Assembly: GCA_947561395.2 (NCBI GenBank)
Contig: OX387190.1
Location: 10,410,858 to 10,474,857 of the forward strand
Length of the DNA: 64,000 bases
From: Buxus sempervirens
Taxonomy: Eukaryota > Streptophyta > Magnoliopsida > Buxales > Buxaceae
Direction: 5' to 3'
The notes under the pieces are model-generated. The model did not search any database and was not told where the DNA came from. It saw nothing but the letters and a program-made list of their open reading frames with translations. The translations under genes were made by a program, and so were the position numbers. Shown one piece after another: positions 11,785-24,100 of this stretch; position 1 is the stretch's first letter; the number at the start of each line of letters is the position of its first letter.

Positions 11785-12831
11785 TGTGGGCACGTCGGAA
11801 ACGCCGCACGGGAAAGTTCGGAGTCGCTACCACCTGATGGGGTGCAGGCGGACACCTGGGTGCCTAGTCTTGTCTATTATGGTTTGGTCTGCGGCTTGAG
11901 ATTCTAATTAGGGTCTCGGTTGTGGTCTAGGGAAGTCCGTAGACACCCCAGTCCACCCCATCGGACGACGGGTCCCGTGGGTTCCCTGGTTTGAGTCAAC
12001 TCGCTTTGGTTCTCATCCGATTCCTGATCTAGCATGCCATTCGGTTCAGTCTGGTGGGACCGCTGAGTGGTGTGGGTCCCTTTAATTGCTTTTATCTTTT
12101 CTTAAGTAAGTGCTCTGAGTCGGATTAGGTGGACCCTGTTGGAGGGCCCACGGTGTCCTTGGTGGGCTTGGTTAAGCCCGCGTGCCGCTGGTGGGCCTCA
12201 GTCTAGCCTGAGAGGCCCTTCGGGCTTTAGTGAGTTCAATTGATTTTACTTTTAGGGTTTAAGTTGAATTCAAAGTGATTTGCATGTAGGGGTGGGCCGG
12301 CATTTGTTTATGGGCCCATTGGGTGGGCCCACAATGGTTGCCAATGATTTATTCTGCTTTATCTCATCTTTTAATCCTCAAAGTGGGCTAGACCGTGGGC
12401 TTGGGGCCCATTAGTCCAGGCTTGGACCGGGTGGTCCATAGTTCAATGGGTTAGGGTACTGGACCCTGCCCTGTTGGGTTGATGAGCTTGGTGGGCCCGA
12501 TAGGCCCGCGCTTGCAGCCACGGCCACGGCCAAACCATTCCTACCTAGCCAGCATGCTTTCTTTTTGGGCTTTGGTGGGCCTCATAGGGTTCAGCCCATT
12601 CGATTTATTTTGATTATCTTGTTTACTTTTAGATATGATCTTGGACTGGGTGGGCCCCATTGGAAGGCCCACAAAGGGATTCAAGTTGGGCTCGCAAGCC
12701 CGTGTGCCACTTTGGGTTTTCGGGTCGGGTTTCCGGTTGACCCGGAAACCCTATTGGTTCAACTGGTTCAGCTCACATGGCATAGCAAATGACAAACATG
12801 CAAGAAAAGTGATTTTTGGAAAACACTGAAG

Positions 12832-12896
12832 GTAACCGAAATTTTCTCTTGGTTAAACAGGTATGCCATCATAATCGAAATTGGATTTCAGTTAAC
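12832..12896. promoter_or_regulatory. Second palindrome cluster of LTR D
   Basis: TAACCGAAAT..TTGGTTA and TAATCGAAAT..TTCAGTTA carry the same AACCGAAAT word as the promoter-side cluster of this LTR, not the AACCGCAC word of LTRs A and B. Confidence 0.65.
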
Positions 12897-14239
12897 CCAC
12901 AAAAAACCCTTTGCCGAACTGAGTTTCCGGGCAACCTGCTGGAACTCATTTGGTCACTTTTTGGACAGAGAACTGAACCATAAGACTTGTGAATATGTAT
13001 GGTGTCTCCGTGGGCCCCTGTGTGGGCCCACAATGGTTCGAATGGAGCTATTAGGCTCACCTCTTGGGGCTTTCAAATCCTAACCCGAAGGGGGTCAAAG
13101 GGGCTTACTCCCCCCTTTTTCACAAACTAAAACAGGGGCTAACCAGGGATCTGAGTATCCCTGGTTTGATTTCTTTTGCTCCAAAACAAAATAGCATATT
13201 TACATGTGGACAAAAATCAATGAAAAAGACTAACCTAGTCATGCTTCAAGTCCAAAATAGAAATGAACAAGGTGATGTTCAACCAAACACTACTATGCTA
13301 AGGGAGGCACCCTTTCTATGCTCACAACTTAATAAAAAAAAACCACCCCTCCTAACATATGCATCTAAGGAATGGCAATACAAGCATGCATATGGGTACT
13401 TTCATGCAAAGGGATCGGCTTCATATGGTCACAAACAGTGGCTAGAAAAAGAACAAAAACATCACTAAAAGTGCATGAAAATAGTTGGGAAAGAAGACAA
13501 CTACACATCCCCAAGATCATGGCATGCATGCTTTAAGTCCTTATGGCTAACAAGAAACTTTGTGCATGCACATAGTATTAACTAGACATACAATCCATGC
13601 ATCTAACCATGTCAAGTTCATTCCACGAAGCATAAGAGAAAAATGATATATCTAAGAAGGGAAGGAGAGAGGGCTTATGCCAGGGTTACAAAAGGATTCA
13701 AACGAGATGAAGATGCTCCTTATATTGGCATGGAACCAACAACGACCATAGCCCTAAAACAGTAGCCGAACAAGGGTTGCCATGACCACTTCCAGGCCAG
13801 CTAAGCCACCCTATACCCTCTCTTTATACTACCGGTAACTCACCTCTCTTGCCTTAGGAAGGTAACAACCCGTCGAACACCATAGGAGGGTAACATGCTC
13901 GAAAATTGACATGCTTCAAATGGCCTCATATTTATATATGTTGAATGAAAATTAGTGGGAAACCATACCTTAAGGTTGGAATCTTCTTTGGATGATGGTA
14001 GAGTCCACTTGAAACCTCCACAGAACTGAGGTACCTCCTCCAAGCTCCAGCAAATCCTCCAAGGTCCTCTCCAAGTGGTAGAAAATGAAGAAGAATGGTG
14101 GAGAAGGGGTTTGTGTGGAGTTGGACTAAGGTTTGGGGGTTTTAGAAGGGTGGAGAAGGTAGGGAGGAGAGGGACGAGCAGGGTAGGGAGTGGGAGAAAT
14201 TAGGAGAACAGCCAACCCCCAGCTAAATGGCTGGAGTCC

Positions 14240-14248
14240 CTATTTATA
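14240..14248 (-). promoter_or_regulatory. TATA box of LTR D
   Basis: TATAAATAG on the minus strand, followed in LTR orientation by GGGACTCC and a GGGGGTTGGC stretch shared with LTR F. Confidence 0.7.
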
Positions 14249-14262
14249 GCCAAAAAGAGGAT

Positions 14263-14463
14263 AACCGAAATTAATTTTCGGTTACACAGATTTTCCAGTA
14301 TAACCGAAAATTAATTCTAGTTATACAGGATTTGTTTGTAATCGAAATAACATTTCGGTTACTTTTGCACTCGATTGGCAGTTAATTTCTGTCAGGTACA
14401 GATTCAGACAATCTGTTGGGCGATATTCGATTTCACTTTATGAACCGAAATTTATTTTCGGTC
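14263..14463. promoter_or_regulatory. Promoter-proximal palindrome cluster of LTR D
   Basis: Four near-palindromes of the form AACCGAAAT..ATTTTCGGTT start at 14263, 14300, 14338 and 14442. The nearest lies 14 bp from the TATA box. Confidence 0.7.
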
Positions 14464-15050
14464 ATTCTGCCAATATTTTTGATATTTGCGGATTACCCCA
14501 TGGAGTTGACCGATTTGACCTGATTTGACACTGAGATATTCACAGATAGCCCCCTGCGCAATTTTGGTTTAATCCCTGAGATATTTGGCAGATTTTGGAT
14601 ATTTATGGATTGCTCCTCAAGATATTTTCCTGCGTTTCTTGTCATGTGTGCAGTTTTTTTGCCACGTGTGCAGTTTCTAACATTGCTGCCTGGAAACTCC
14701 AATTCCTCATCCGGACTCCGATTTGAGCAAACTTAGTTGCGTTAGAACTGTATCGGATCCCTCTATCCAATGACATAGGGCTAAGCACCTGGATTGTGGT
14801 TTAGCAGAAAGTCAACTTTCGGCTCCCCCTCAAGCTTGATCGGCCTGCAGAACCTTCATCCTGACTTCGATTCCTGCAAACTCAGTTGCGTTGGGACCGG
14901 GTAGGGATTTTCTATCCATTGAGATAAAGCAAGGTGGCCAGTTATCACTTGATCAAAGAGTCAACTTTTGCCCCTTAGGGTTTGACTTTTCAGCTAGGGT
15001 TTGCATTTTCGGTTCTTCTGGGAGCGCAAAAATGAGGTGCTTACAATGGC

Positions 15051-16690
15051 CTCAGTAGGCCATGTAGAAATCACGTGGCCTTATCTTATTCGTTGGTCTG
15101 TATAGGGTGTAAACACCTTCATTCTTTCTTCTTCTTCAACAACCAAGCTCTCGAACAGACACAGGGGATACACATGATCGAGGAGTTGGAAGTCTTTTTG
15201 CTGCGAAAATCATAGACCCCCAACAGTGTGTGCTGACGACAAATGCCCGTTTCTAACAAAATCCGGCGTCACACAATTCCATTTCCAATCAAACTCTCCA
15301 AGTCTCCAACTGAAGCTCCCCAACAGTCTTTTATGATTTTTATTGTGTATTTACTAATGAATGGGTGAAGCTGATTTGGAACAGCTATTTTGCAATTCTA
15401 ATTAACAAGCACGTCAGTTGTTTGCGAAGTATTTCTTTTTTACTTTTTTCCGGTGTTTGGGGGGCATGATTCACTCAAGGATCTGAGAAGAACTTGGTCT
15501 ATCACAAACCTTTTAGCTCATCGCTTTTTCACCCGATGATATAAATAACACCATCCCATTGGCACAAGTAAACAGTCAACGAGGTCTCCCATTACAATTT
15601 TTTTCATGGTATTCTAAGAAAATTAGTTAAAAGTAAAAATATGTTATGGAAATGCATCCTTGAAAGCTGCTCCCAGGGTTTGCATACACGAAGATGGGTA
15701 CCAAAGAATAGAAACCCAGCGGTTCTTGTACCCTGATGGTCATCTTATGTTGAGGTATTTCATGGATATTGTGATAAAACTAAAATAAGCTCAGAAATTA
15801 TTGATTGCTCAACTTGTGGTTAAGCGATCAAAAACTTGCTAACACTTGGTGTTGTCAGCCGGTGCAAATTAAGATTTACATTTTTTTTTCTTTTAATTTA
15901 GTGAATCTTGGCATTTGCATGATGGCACTTGGCATTTATATATATATATATATTGGTCTTTTGCTCAAGACGAGATAGATTGGTGAGATGAAACCTCATT
16001 TTATTTAAGACATGCTGCTTTACAGACCATATAACTTTTGTAGAAGCTCAAACATAAGTCTTGAGGCATTAGGTGTTAACATCAAATAAGCTGTGCATCT
16101 GGAGGTGTGAGTGTCTAGTGACTTTGCACCTCTAAAGTGATTCCAAACGAAAGGGCAACTTTTGATTCACAGGCCAGGTCAAAAAAAAAAAATAATTCAT
16201 TTTTAAGAACGTTTTATATTCCACAAGATAATGTTGAAATGAGACCAGACCTGAGGAAGGAGTCACAGAGCAAAGTCCTCTCTCATAGAACAAAATATAG
16301 GTAAACCTCGATTGTGGGTGAAAAAGGCTTATGATTTTCGCAACCAGAAAAACAAGGAGATAAGAAACAGACTGTTGGGGAGATTCAGTCGAAGAGTTTG
16401 GTTGGAAACAGAGGTGTGTGTCGTCGGATTTTGTTTGAAACGGGTGTCTATCGTCAGCAAAACGGACTTTACAATTTTCCCAGCAAAAATACTTCACATC
16501 CTCGATCATGTGTATCCCTGCGTGGAGAGAAGAAGAAAGAGAGAAGATTATGTTGTTGTAGAAGAAACCTGAGAGGAAGAAGAAGAGGTCTGGGGCTGGG
16601 GCGGCAAGAATTAGTTTTCGGTTTTGGTTTTCTTTTATTTTATTTTTTTTGATATCTTTTTGGTTTTTGTTTTCAAAAGCTACACACAAA
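15051..16690. other. Non-repetitive spacer, no supported gene
   Basis: There is a (TA)n run near 15937-15952. The longest open frame (16132-16689, minus) is of low complexity in places and has no recognisable domain. It may include the distal promoter of the gene at 17602. Confidence 0.35.
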
Positions 16691-16697
16691 ACAAAAA

Positions 16698-16878
16698 AAA
16701 ATTTGGATTTGAATCACTTGCTGGGCATCCAGCAGCCAATGGGATAGGGCCATATCACCGGCAGCCCTGACACAAGCCCGGGCTGCGGGTGATGTGGCCT
16801 GTATTTTTGGATTCCCATTGGCTGTTGGATGCCCAGCACTGCTGGGCACCCAGCAGGGGATGTGAATCCAAAAAATTT
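16698..16878. mobile_element. Foldback (long hairpin) element, probable MITE
   Basis: The two halves are reverse complements over almost the whole length. TTTGGATTTGAATCA and GCTGGGCATCCAGCAGCCAA on the left match TTGGCTGTTGGATGCCCAGC and GTGAATCCAAAA on the right. The inner arms are CCATATCACC..GGGTGATGTGG. The right arm has an extra direct copy of CTGGGCACCCAGCA. No convincing TSD was found, so the class is open. Confidence 0.65.
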
Positions 16879-16918
16879 AAAGATCGACGTTGACTGGCCG
16901 AAATTATCAGGCTTTTAA

Positions 16919-16927
16919 AAAAAAGAA
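16919..16927. other. 9-bp target duplication of the Mutator-type foldback
   Basis: AAAAAAGAA here and AAAAGAGAA at 17323-17331 differ at one base. The length is typical of Mutator-like elements. Confidence 0.6.
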
Positions 16928-17322
16928 GGGTAAATTACACTTACCTCCCTTGAGGTATGACATAATTACACTTATTTCCCTTGGGGTTTCTGATATAACA
17001 TTATCACCCCTTGACGTTTATGTGTGGGTTATACTAACACCCCCTCACTACACTTTTCGTCAAAAAAAATAATGGCAGCTGATTAAAAAATAAATAAGTT
17101 TTGAATGTATGACTAAAAATTAATTTAAAAAAATAAATAATTTTTAGTCATACATTCAAAAGTTATTTATTTTTTAATCATTCTGCAATTATTTTTTTTT
17201 GCGTAGAGGGTGTTGCTGTGACCCACACATAAACGTTAAGGGGTGACAGTGTTATATCAGAAACCCCAAAAGAGGTAAATGTAATTATGTCATACCTCAA
17301 GGGAGGTAAATGTAATTTGTCC
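16928..17322. mobile_element. Mutator-type foldback MITE
   Basis: A 395-bp element is almost entirely inverted repeat. GGGTAAATTACACTTACC...CCCTTGAGGTATGAC on the left mirrors the right arm ending ...GGTAAATGTAATTTGTCC. It is closed by an inner dyad (TGAATGTATGACTAAAAATT and its complement at 17102-17165). It has no coding capacity. The termini resemble those of the larger elements at 22843 and 37683 (CCCCTTGAGGTT). It lies 280 bp upstream of the host start codon. Confidence 0.8.
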
Positions 17323-17601
17323 AAAAGAGAATACAATAAAGAAAAGGGTAACGGGTGTTAACGTCTGCTCCCTTTCCCTTAGGTGACGCGTGGCTGCGAT
17401 TAGTGCACGCATCACGGATCGCCCCACGGAGTAGCTTTAGATGAAACGCTTGCATATGTGCATACCTCAAAGGGGGTTTCTGTAGTTTTCTTTTTCCGTA
17501 AAAATCTAGGGTCCCAAAGCAGATCAGCAGCCTAGTAGGGTCGGGTTTGGATGATCGTTGGAGTCTCTCGTCTTCGTTTTACTTGCGATTTGGTGAATTC
17601 C

Positions 17602-20600
17602 ATGGAGTCCAATCCCAAATTCTCCACAACTTCAAACCGCCTGCTATTTGATCGGCGTTACGGTTGGGTGTATTTGCTCTTTTCGCTCTCTCTCTCTTCA
17701 GAGTGTTGTCAAGACCCTAGAAACCATATGGATAAAAGGTATTTTTAGTTCATACATTTATACGTCTTTTGTAGGGTTGATGAATGGAAAGATCCATCAA
17801 AAGAAGCTTTAGCTGGTGGCAGAGGAATGTAAGTTTCTGCGCTTTTTATTATTATTATTTTTTTGATCCATGAATGTCCTATTTCATATTTTTTATGTTC
17901 AATTTTTTTGTAAATATAGGTTCTGCATTTTGCCTCTGACAAAAACTATTTTAAAGACTGCATCTCAATCGGTAAGAATTTTTATTTTCTCATATACCGT
18001 TTGTTCTTTTTCTTTTTGATGTCTGTTTTGTACGTTCCGACAGGAACTATTGGGACTGGATTTCTTCTATTTGATTTTAGTTGACCTTTTTTTTTTCTTT
18101 TTTTTCAATTAGTGTTCCATTACTCGGCATGTGGCTAGCCCTAAATTGTTGGAAATTACCAACCAACAATGATAATAGAAAAGGGGAAAGCAAAAAGAAT
18201 TGCAATAAGTTTCTTGATCTACTCTAACTTGGTATAATATTTCTTAGTCATAAATGAATTGCTGAAGGTGGTTTGAGCTTGTTGGATTTCGTTTCTTTTT
18301 AATCCTCCAAACTGTAAGTTACTTTTTTGATTGTGTTTGTTGGAACTGAAAGCAGATGCTTGGTTCGATCTGTTTTATTGTTACAATAAGTTTGTGGTGA
18401 ATATCTTTTGGTCAGATTTTTTATTTTGTATCTACATTTCTGAATTTGATCATCTATAACATGTTATTTTGATTTTTTGGATTGTAAAATTGGGTGATGA
18501 ATAAATCTGAGGAATACTGACTGAAGTTTTCCAATCTATTAGTAAAGCGAAGTCTAGGGAATATTCCCTAGATTCTGGAACGTCTTTTTCATTGCCATAC
18601 ATAATCCTTCAAAATCCCTAAAAAGATTCCACTATCCTAGAGAAAACTACCTCCTATGTTATAAATAACTACCCATAAAAACCTACAATCCAAAAGTCTC
18701 ACGTTAACTATTTAATACGTGTAGGAGAGCACATGCCTCCTCTATTATATGTATATATGTGTATATATGTATACTATGTGTGTGCGGGTGTGTGTGTAGT
18801 TTTTGTCTCTGCTTATCTCTAATTTGAAGTATTTCTTAGTGAGTTAGCTAGGAAACAAGCAAATGTTTAGAATGAGTATGTGACTGATCTCTTTAAACCA
18901 GTTTTAAGGTTTTTATTCATCTTTATAGATTCCTTTCTTCTGTTTTTTTAGAATGAGTATGTTATTTGAAATTTGAAATTGATTGTGGAATTAGGGAAGT
19001 ATCCTTTTATACATAGGAACTCCTTCGCAATAATTAGGTTCATTCTCCTTGCAAGGAGGTTGCTATATTGTTAACATTGTTATGGAAATTGAAGGAGTCT
19101 ACATGAGGCTTATCTGTGTTAATTCAGTTTAGATGTATTATTTTTCTTAATTTAATTTTGACCTGGTAAAGTTTTCTTTAGCCATTGAAGAATATTTGAA
19201 ATCTTGCATTATCACTTCTATAAGCCATGATATTGAAACCAAAAGGCAAAAAGGAAGAAGAAATGGTGATTTATGCAACAAACAACTCAAATTATTCATG
19301 GATCGAAACTAATGTGTAATATATTGTGATGAATCCAAAATGCTTTCCTTCACTTTGATGATACCTTTTACTAGAAATTTTGGCAAAATAATAATGGGAT
19401 AGTCTTATCCGTTCTTTTTTTTTTTTGTAAGGAAAAATATATTGAAAATATGTCCCACTATCACAGTCTCCTCAGCAAAGGTGTGACTTGGAACCCTTTT
19501 GGGGTTTTCTATCTTTTAGATGTTATACATTTGCTTAACTAAGCACCTTTTGTATTGTTCTTTTTCCAATTTTCAAGTATTTACCTGAAATCCTAGATTA
19601 TTGGTTTTCTTCCTTCAATATTGGTACAAGGGATGCTGATGCATCATTTTTGTTGATCATGGTTCAAAATTTGATATAAAAATGACTTTTAGCCTAAGTA
19701 GTAAATGTTTGAATAAGCATTGACTTGTGTGAAAGTGATGAAAAAGATACGGATAATTGGAGATTCATAGATGCTCCTAGAACTTAAACAAACATAGTTA
19801 TATAATATTATAAACTCAGACAATGATGAAAATAATACTTGGTACACCATTATAGATCAAAATGGCAACAGGGTGGGTTCGATCTTAACCCCGCCCCTAG
19901 AAGTGTTTGGCCATTCTGGACCCACTTTTAACTTTATGTTTTTTTTAAATTCAGAGATTCATTCAAATGAAAAAAAAATGAAAGAGAGGTAGAAAACAAA
20001 AGGTACAAATGAGTGATGTACACGAAATCTGTATCATCCCTGAAAAGCAAAAGACATAAAAGGCCCTTCCTGAAAGATCTTAGAAGGTACTGCAATTCAA
20101 GAAGTTTTCTAGAGATACATTTAAGAAATCTGGAAACACCAAAGACCATAAGTAAATAAGATGTAATGTCATCTGATAAAGGCAATTCCCCATCCTTTCC
20201 ATCCCTTTGCATATTCTATGGTTCCTTTCACCCCAAAGCACCCATCTTATAGCAGTTGGGCGTAAGTTCCATAATAAATATATTTTGCCTTTGTTCTTCC
20301 TCCATTTCCAAGCTACGAGGACTTGAGACATGGAGAAAGATTGAGACCATTGTAAACCTAACTTTATCATGTTAGTATAGGGGCAAATTGTATTGATCCA
20401 ACTGTGCTATGAAATGTTAATATATTAGTGTTTTGAAATAAAATATGTAAAATAATTAATATATTTATTTATAAACATGCATTTTTATATGATATAGGTG
20501 TGTGTGTGTATGTATGTATATATGTACGTTTGCATCAATATACTTGGATGGATTAAGGTCAGATTTAGGGCAAGTTAGGATTTGGTTGGACTAAACCCTA

Positions 20601-20710
20601 ACTCACTTTATGAATTACCAAACCCTAATGATTTGGGTCAGATAGAGTTGGGTTAACCGATTAAACCATTTGATTGCCATCCCTATGTATATCTCCTAGT
20701 GATTATTACA

Positions 20711-20761
<51 letters not shown>

Positions 20762-21097
20762 TCCAATGTAGACATGTTACGAATATGATTTTATCACGTT
20801 ATAAAACCAATTTAATCTGATTTTTGCAATTACTAATTTTGGATCAATGTTGTCAAATTCTCTAGATGAGGCTAGGCAATACACATGCCTATCACCCGGA
20901 CTCTCGCCCGTGGATGAAGTCACATTTTTGTAATTATACCTTGACATCAAATACAGATGGAATTTCCTAGTGGTGTATGGAGAATAGTGTGGCTAGTCCA
21001 ACTGTACATGGGTTTTAGGATTAAAGAGAGAAGAGGGCGTGGTGGGGGAGAGAGAGGGGGGGGGGGGGCGCGTGGGCTGCCCACTTGGGTTGTTACA

Positions 21098-21135
<38 letters not shown>

Positions 21136-24100
21136 ACACCCACGCACGCATATGTATATGCATGTGTGTGTGTATCTTTGTATAGATATTTTTGACTAAG
21201 TAGCTTAATTGGCATATGGCTGTTTGTGAGATGAATTGCTTGCTCTATAGTTTTAACTTAGTAACCAGAAATAAATTTGAAAGAACATTTTTTGTTAACT
21301 CATTTAATTTGAACTTTTGTAATATTCCAATTGAACAAGTTTTGTCAATATTTTGTTATTCACTATTTAAAATATGGCCTCTAAGTTAAGATCTTATTAA
21401 TATTTAGAAAGTATAAACAAAATAATTAAAACAAGAATTAGATCAAAATTGTCAGGAAACACAAATAAGAACAAAATTTTTAAATATTCCTATAATCTTT
21501 TGGAGAAAAAATATACAAGTTGATGATCATGAAAAGTTATCGCAACTAATGTATCAAAAAAAAAAAAAAACCAATATTATTTTCAATCTGATTTTTAAAA
21601 AATAATTTTTGCAACAAAAGATTTAGAAAAGTATTTATAAATTATTACAATTCTTTCTATTGCATGAAAATTTGTGAAAATGTTTTATCAAAGAATTTAT
21701 CTATTACTTTCTTAATCCTTAACTCAAATCAAAAGTTTTTAACAGGAAGCATAAAAAATCCAGAACTTTTCAATAAAATACAATTAATAAAAAGTGTTGA
21801 GCTGCTGGCTGCGTAGGGTTTTATGGAGAAGATCAATTAATACAAAGTATTGGGATGCTCAAGCTTTCTTGATTTGGTCTAATTGATGTCATTTATTAGA
21901 ATAACAAAGTAGTAAATGAAGAAAATGTCTTTTATATTGATTTTCAGATTTTTATCTTACAAGTCTTTGACAATTTGAAGAAATTTTAATTTTGATTATT
22001 ATGAAAATTACAATTGACATCCCTGTGAGGATGCAATCCGTTGGTTTGGGTCAAGGGAGACACCACCATCCGATGGTCCAATTAGATATTGATGGACACC
22101 ATCAGTTAAGCAGTTAAATTTTAATTTGGTTTAACCAGAAATTTGGGTTTCCATGTTCAGTTAAGTGATTAGGAAGTTAGGCACTCAATTCCCTCTAGGA
22201 TCAATGCACCAGTTTTCGGGTTCAATGAAGTGATTAGGAAGTTAGGCACTCAATTCCCTCCGGGATCAATGCACCAGTTTCCTCTTTCTAATTTCAACAT
22301 TTAAAAAAATATTGGGGATCTAGTTTCTAACATGTCCGTCATGGAACACATGTATTGGTTACTCACTATTATTATTGTATATAATTCTTCCTGTTTACTG
22401 ATAAAAAAATGTTACTTACTTATATATAATGTTTGGAAATTCATAAAAATTAATAAATTTTCTGAGATCTTCAAACTTGGAAAATTCATAATTTCTTAAG
22501 AGACCTAAAGTTTCTACAAATCTAAAATTGGTTGAGATACTTGTAATTCTCTAAAATATAAAAAATCCTCAAGATTCCTAAAAAGTCTGCAGTTCTCTAA
22601 AATTTTAAAAAGCTTACAAATGTATGAAATTCCTAAAAATTTTACTGATACGAAAAGTGAATTGGAATTCTAGATCTCCATTTATCACAAATGAAAATTA
22701 AAAATATAAAAATATGGGATTCTTGGGGTCATCTCATAAAGAAAACTATTATGTGATACGGACACACTCACTAAAGAAATAAATATTAAAAGAAAATGCT
22801 TACTTGTAAAGTAAAAGTTCCAAAATTTGACCATAATAAAATGGGAAAATTACTCTTAGACCCCTTGAGGTTTAATGCACGGACACTTAGACCCCCTTAG
22901 TTTTAAAAGCGATCACTAACGCAGCTTGAGTTTTAAAAAATGTGCGCATAAACCCCTTGCCGTTACCTTCCATGCAACCTTGTTAACTTATAATTTTAAA
23001 TGGCCAAATTGCCCTCCCTAAAAGAGTTGCGTGTCTTCACTCAACCAAGGGAAGTTGTTTCTAGATCATTGCCCCTACTATCGTCCTCATCTGAGTTTTG
23101 GTTGGCTGGGTTAGGGCTGGTGACGCAGTGAAAGTTACGAAAACAAGGATTAATCTCCATTAATCCTAGAAAACTGGAATCCACCAGCAAATAACTTTGA
23201 ATCCACAAGGAAGATGAGAGTGAAACTCGTCAAGCTTTGTTCCTCTTCTTCATGTCTTGCTTTTCTAAATATTTCATGGCTAGATGTTCTACATCAGCTG
23301 GGGTTTGTGTTGCTACTGTTGCTATTGGTTGCACTTGTGTTCTCCACCAACTCTTGTTCTCTTCTGGATCCTCACCTGCCTAATCCCCCCATGGCCGTCA
23401 CTTATGTTTCTGAGATAAAGGGATGGTGCTATGTTGATGGGTCCATCCCTCTCACAGCCACACTTCCAATACACCATAACTTACCATTCCTCTTGAAATT
23501 CAATTAAGAATCTTACGAGAGCTTTTAGCTTGACGTCTTGTTTTTTTTTTGATCGGTAATAAAAATTTATTAATAAAAGCAAAAACAGATACAACCTTGT
23601 ACACCAAAGGTGTACAAGTCCCCCTTCACTAACCTCTACAAGTAACGAAAATTTTCACACACTAGAACATCATTAAGCACCAAACCTTTACAAGACTTCA
23701 CAGCTGATGCCCAATGAAAGGCTAAGCTAAGCGAATATTTAAAGAGAACATTCGGAGACCTTACTTTGTTCCAAAAAATTCTGTTATTACGCTCCTTCCA
23801 TAATGACCACATGACAGCTCCTGGAGTCAATCTCCACAATACCTGAATGGGGGAAACCCCCTTCGTGGTCCTCCAACATAAAAGAAGCTTTGACACACTT
23901 TCTGGCTGAGCCCAAGCTATTCCAAATTTAGCAAAATAGGTGTTCCAAAGTTCACTTGAAACCGAGCAATGCATAAGGAGATGATTCACATTCTCGACAC
24001 TAGATTTGCACAGACAACACCTACTAGGAAACTGCTACCATCTCTTCATCAAATTTTCCATAGTTAAGATCTTTTCCAATACCGCAGTCCACATAAAAAA

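Larger units (their letters stand above)
11785..15045 (-). mobile_element. Solo LTR D of the large-LTR family, reverse orientation
   Basis: 3261 bp; in its own orientation it starts TGTAAGCACCTCATTTTTGC and ends CGTGCCCACA. The 5-bp TSD ATGGC is perfect. It has a TATA box at 14240-14248, promoter-proximal palindromes at 14263-14463, downstream palindromes at 12832-12896, a GGGCCC-rich segment at 12120-12760, and a TAGCGACTCC variant of the conserved 10-mer near 11821. No retroviral domains are present. Open frames inside it (such as 13064-13468) do not resemble known proteins. Confidence 0.87.

Noticed and set aside
13064-13468. 134-codon open frame in LTR D
   Set aside because: Antisense to the LTR transcript, no domain, and absent from sister LTRs.
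16132-16689. 185-codon minus-strand open frame
   Set aside because: Repetitive, Lys/Phe-rich stretches from A/T runs, no domain, no splice support.
17739-17774. A 36-bp intron (exon ending AAAAG, then GTATTT...TTGTAG) in the host gene
   Set aside because: Too short for a plant intron. The donor at 17670 gives a 105-bp intron, keeps the phase and reads through smoothly.
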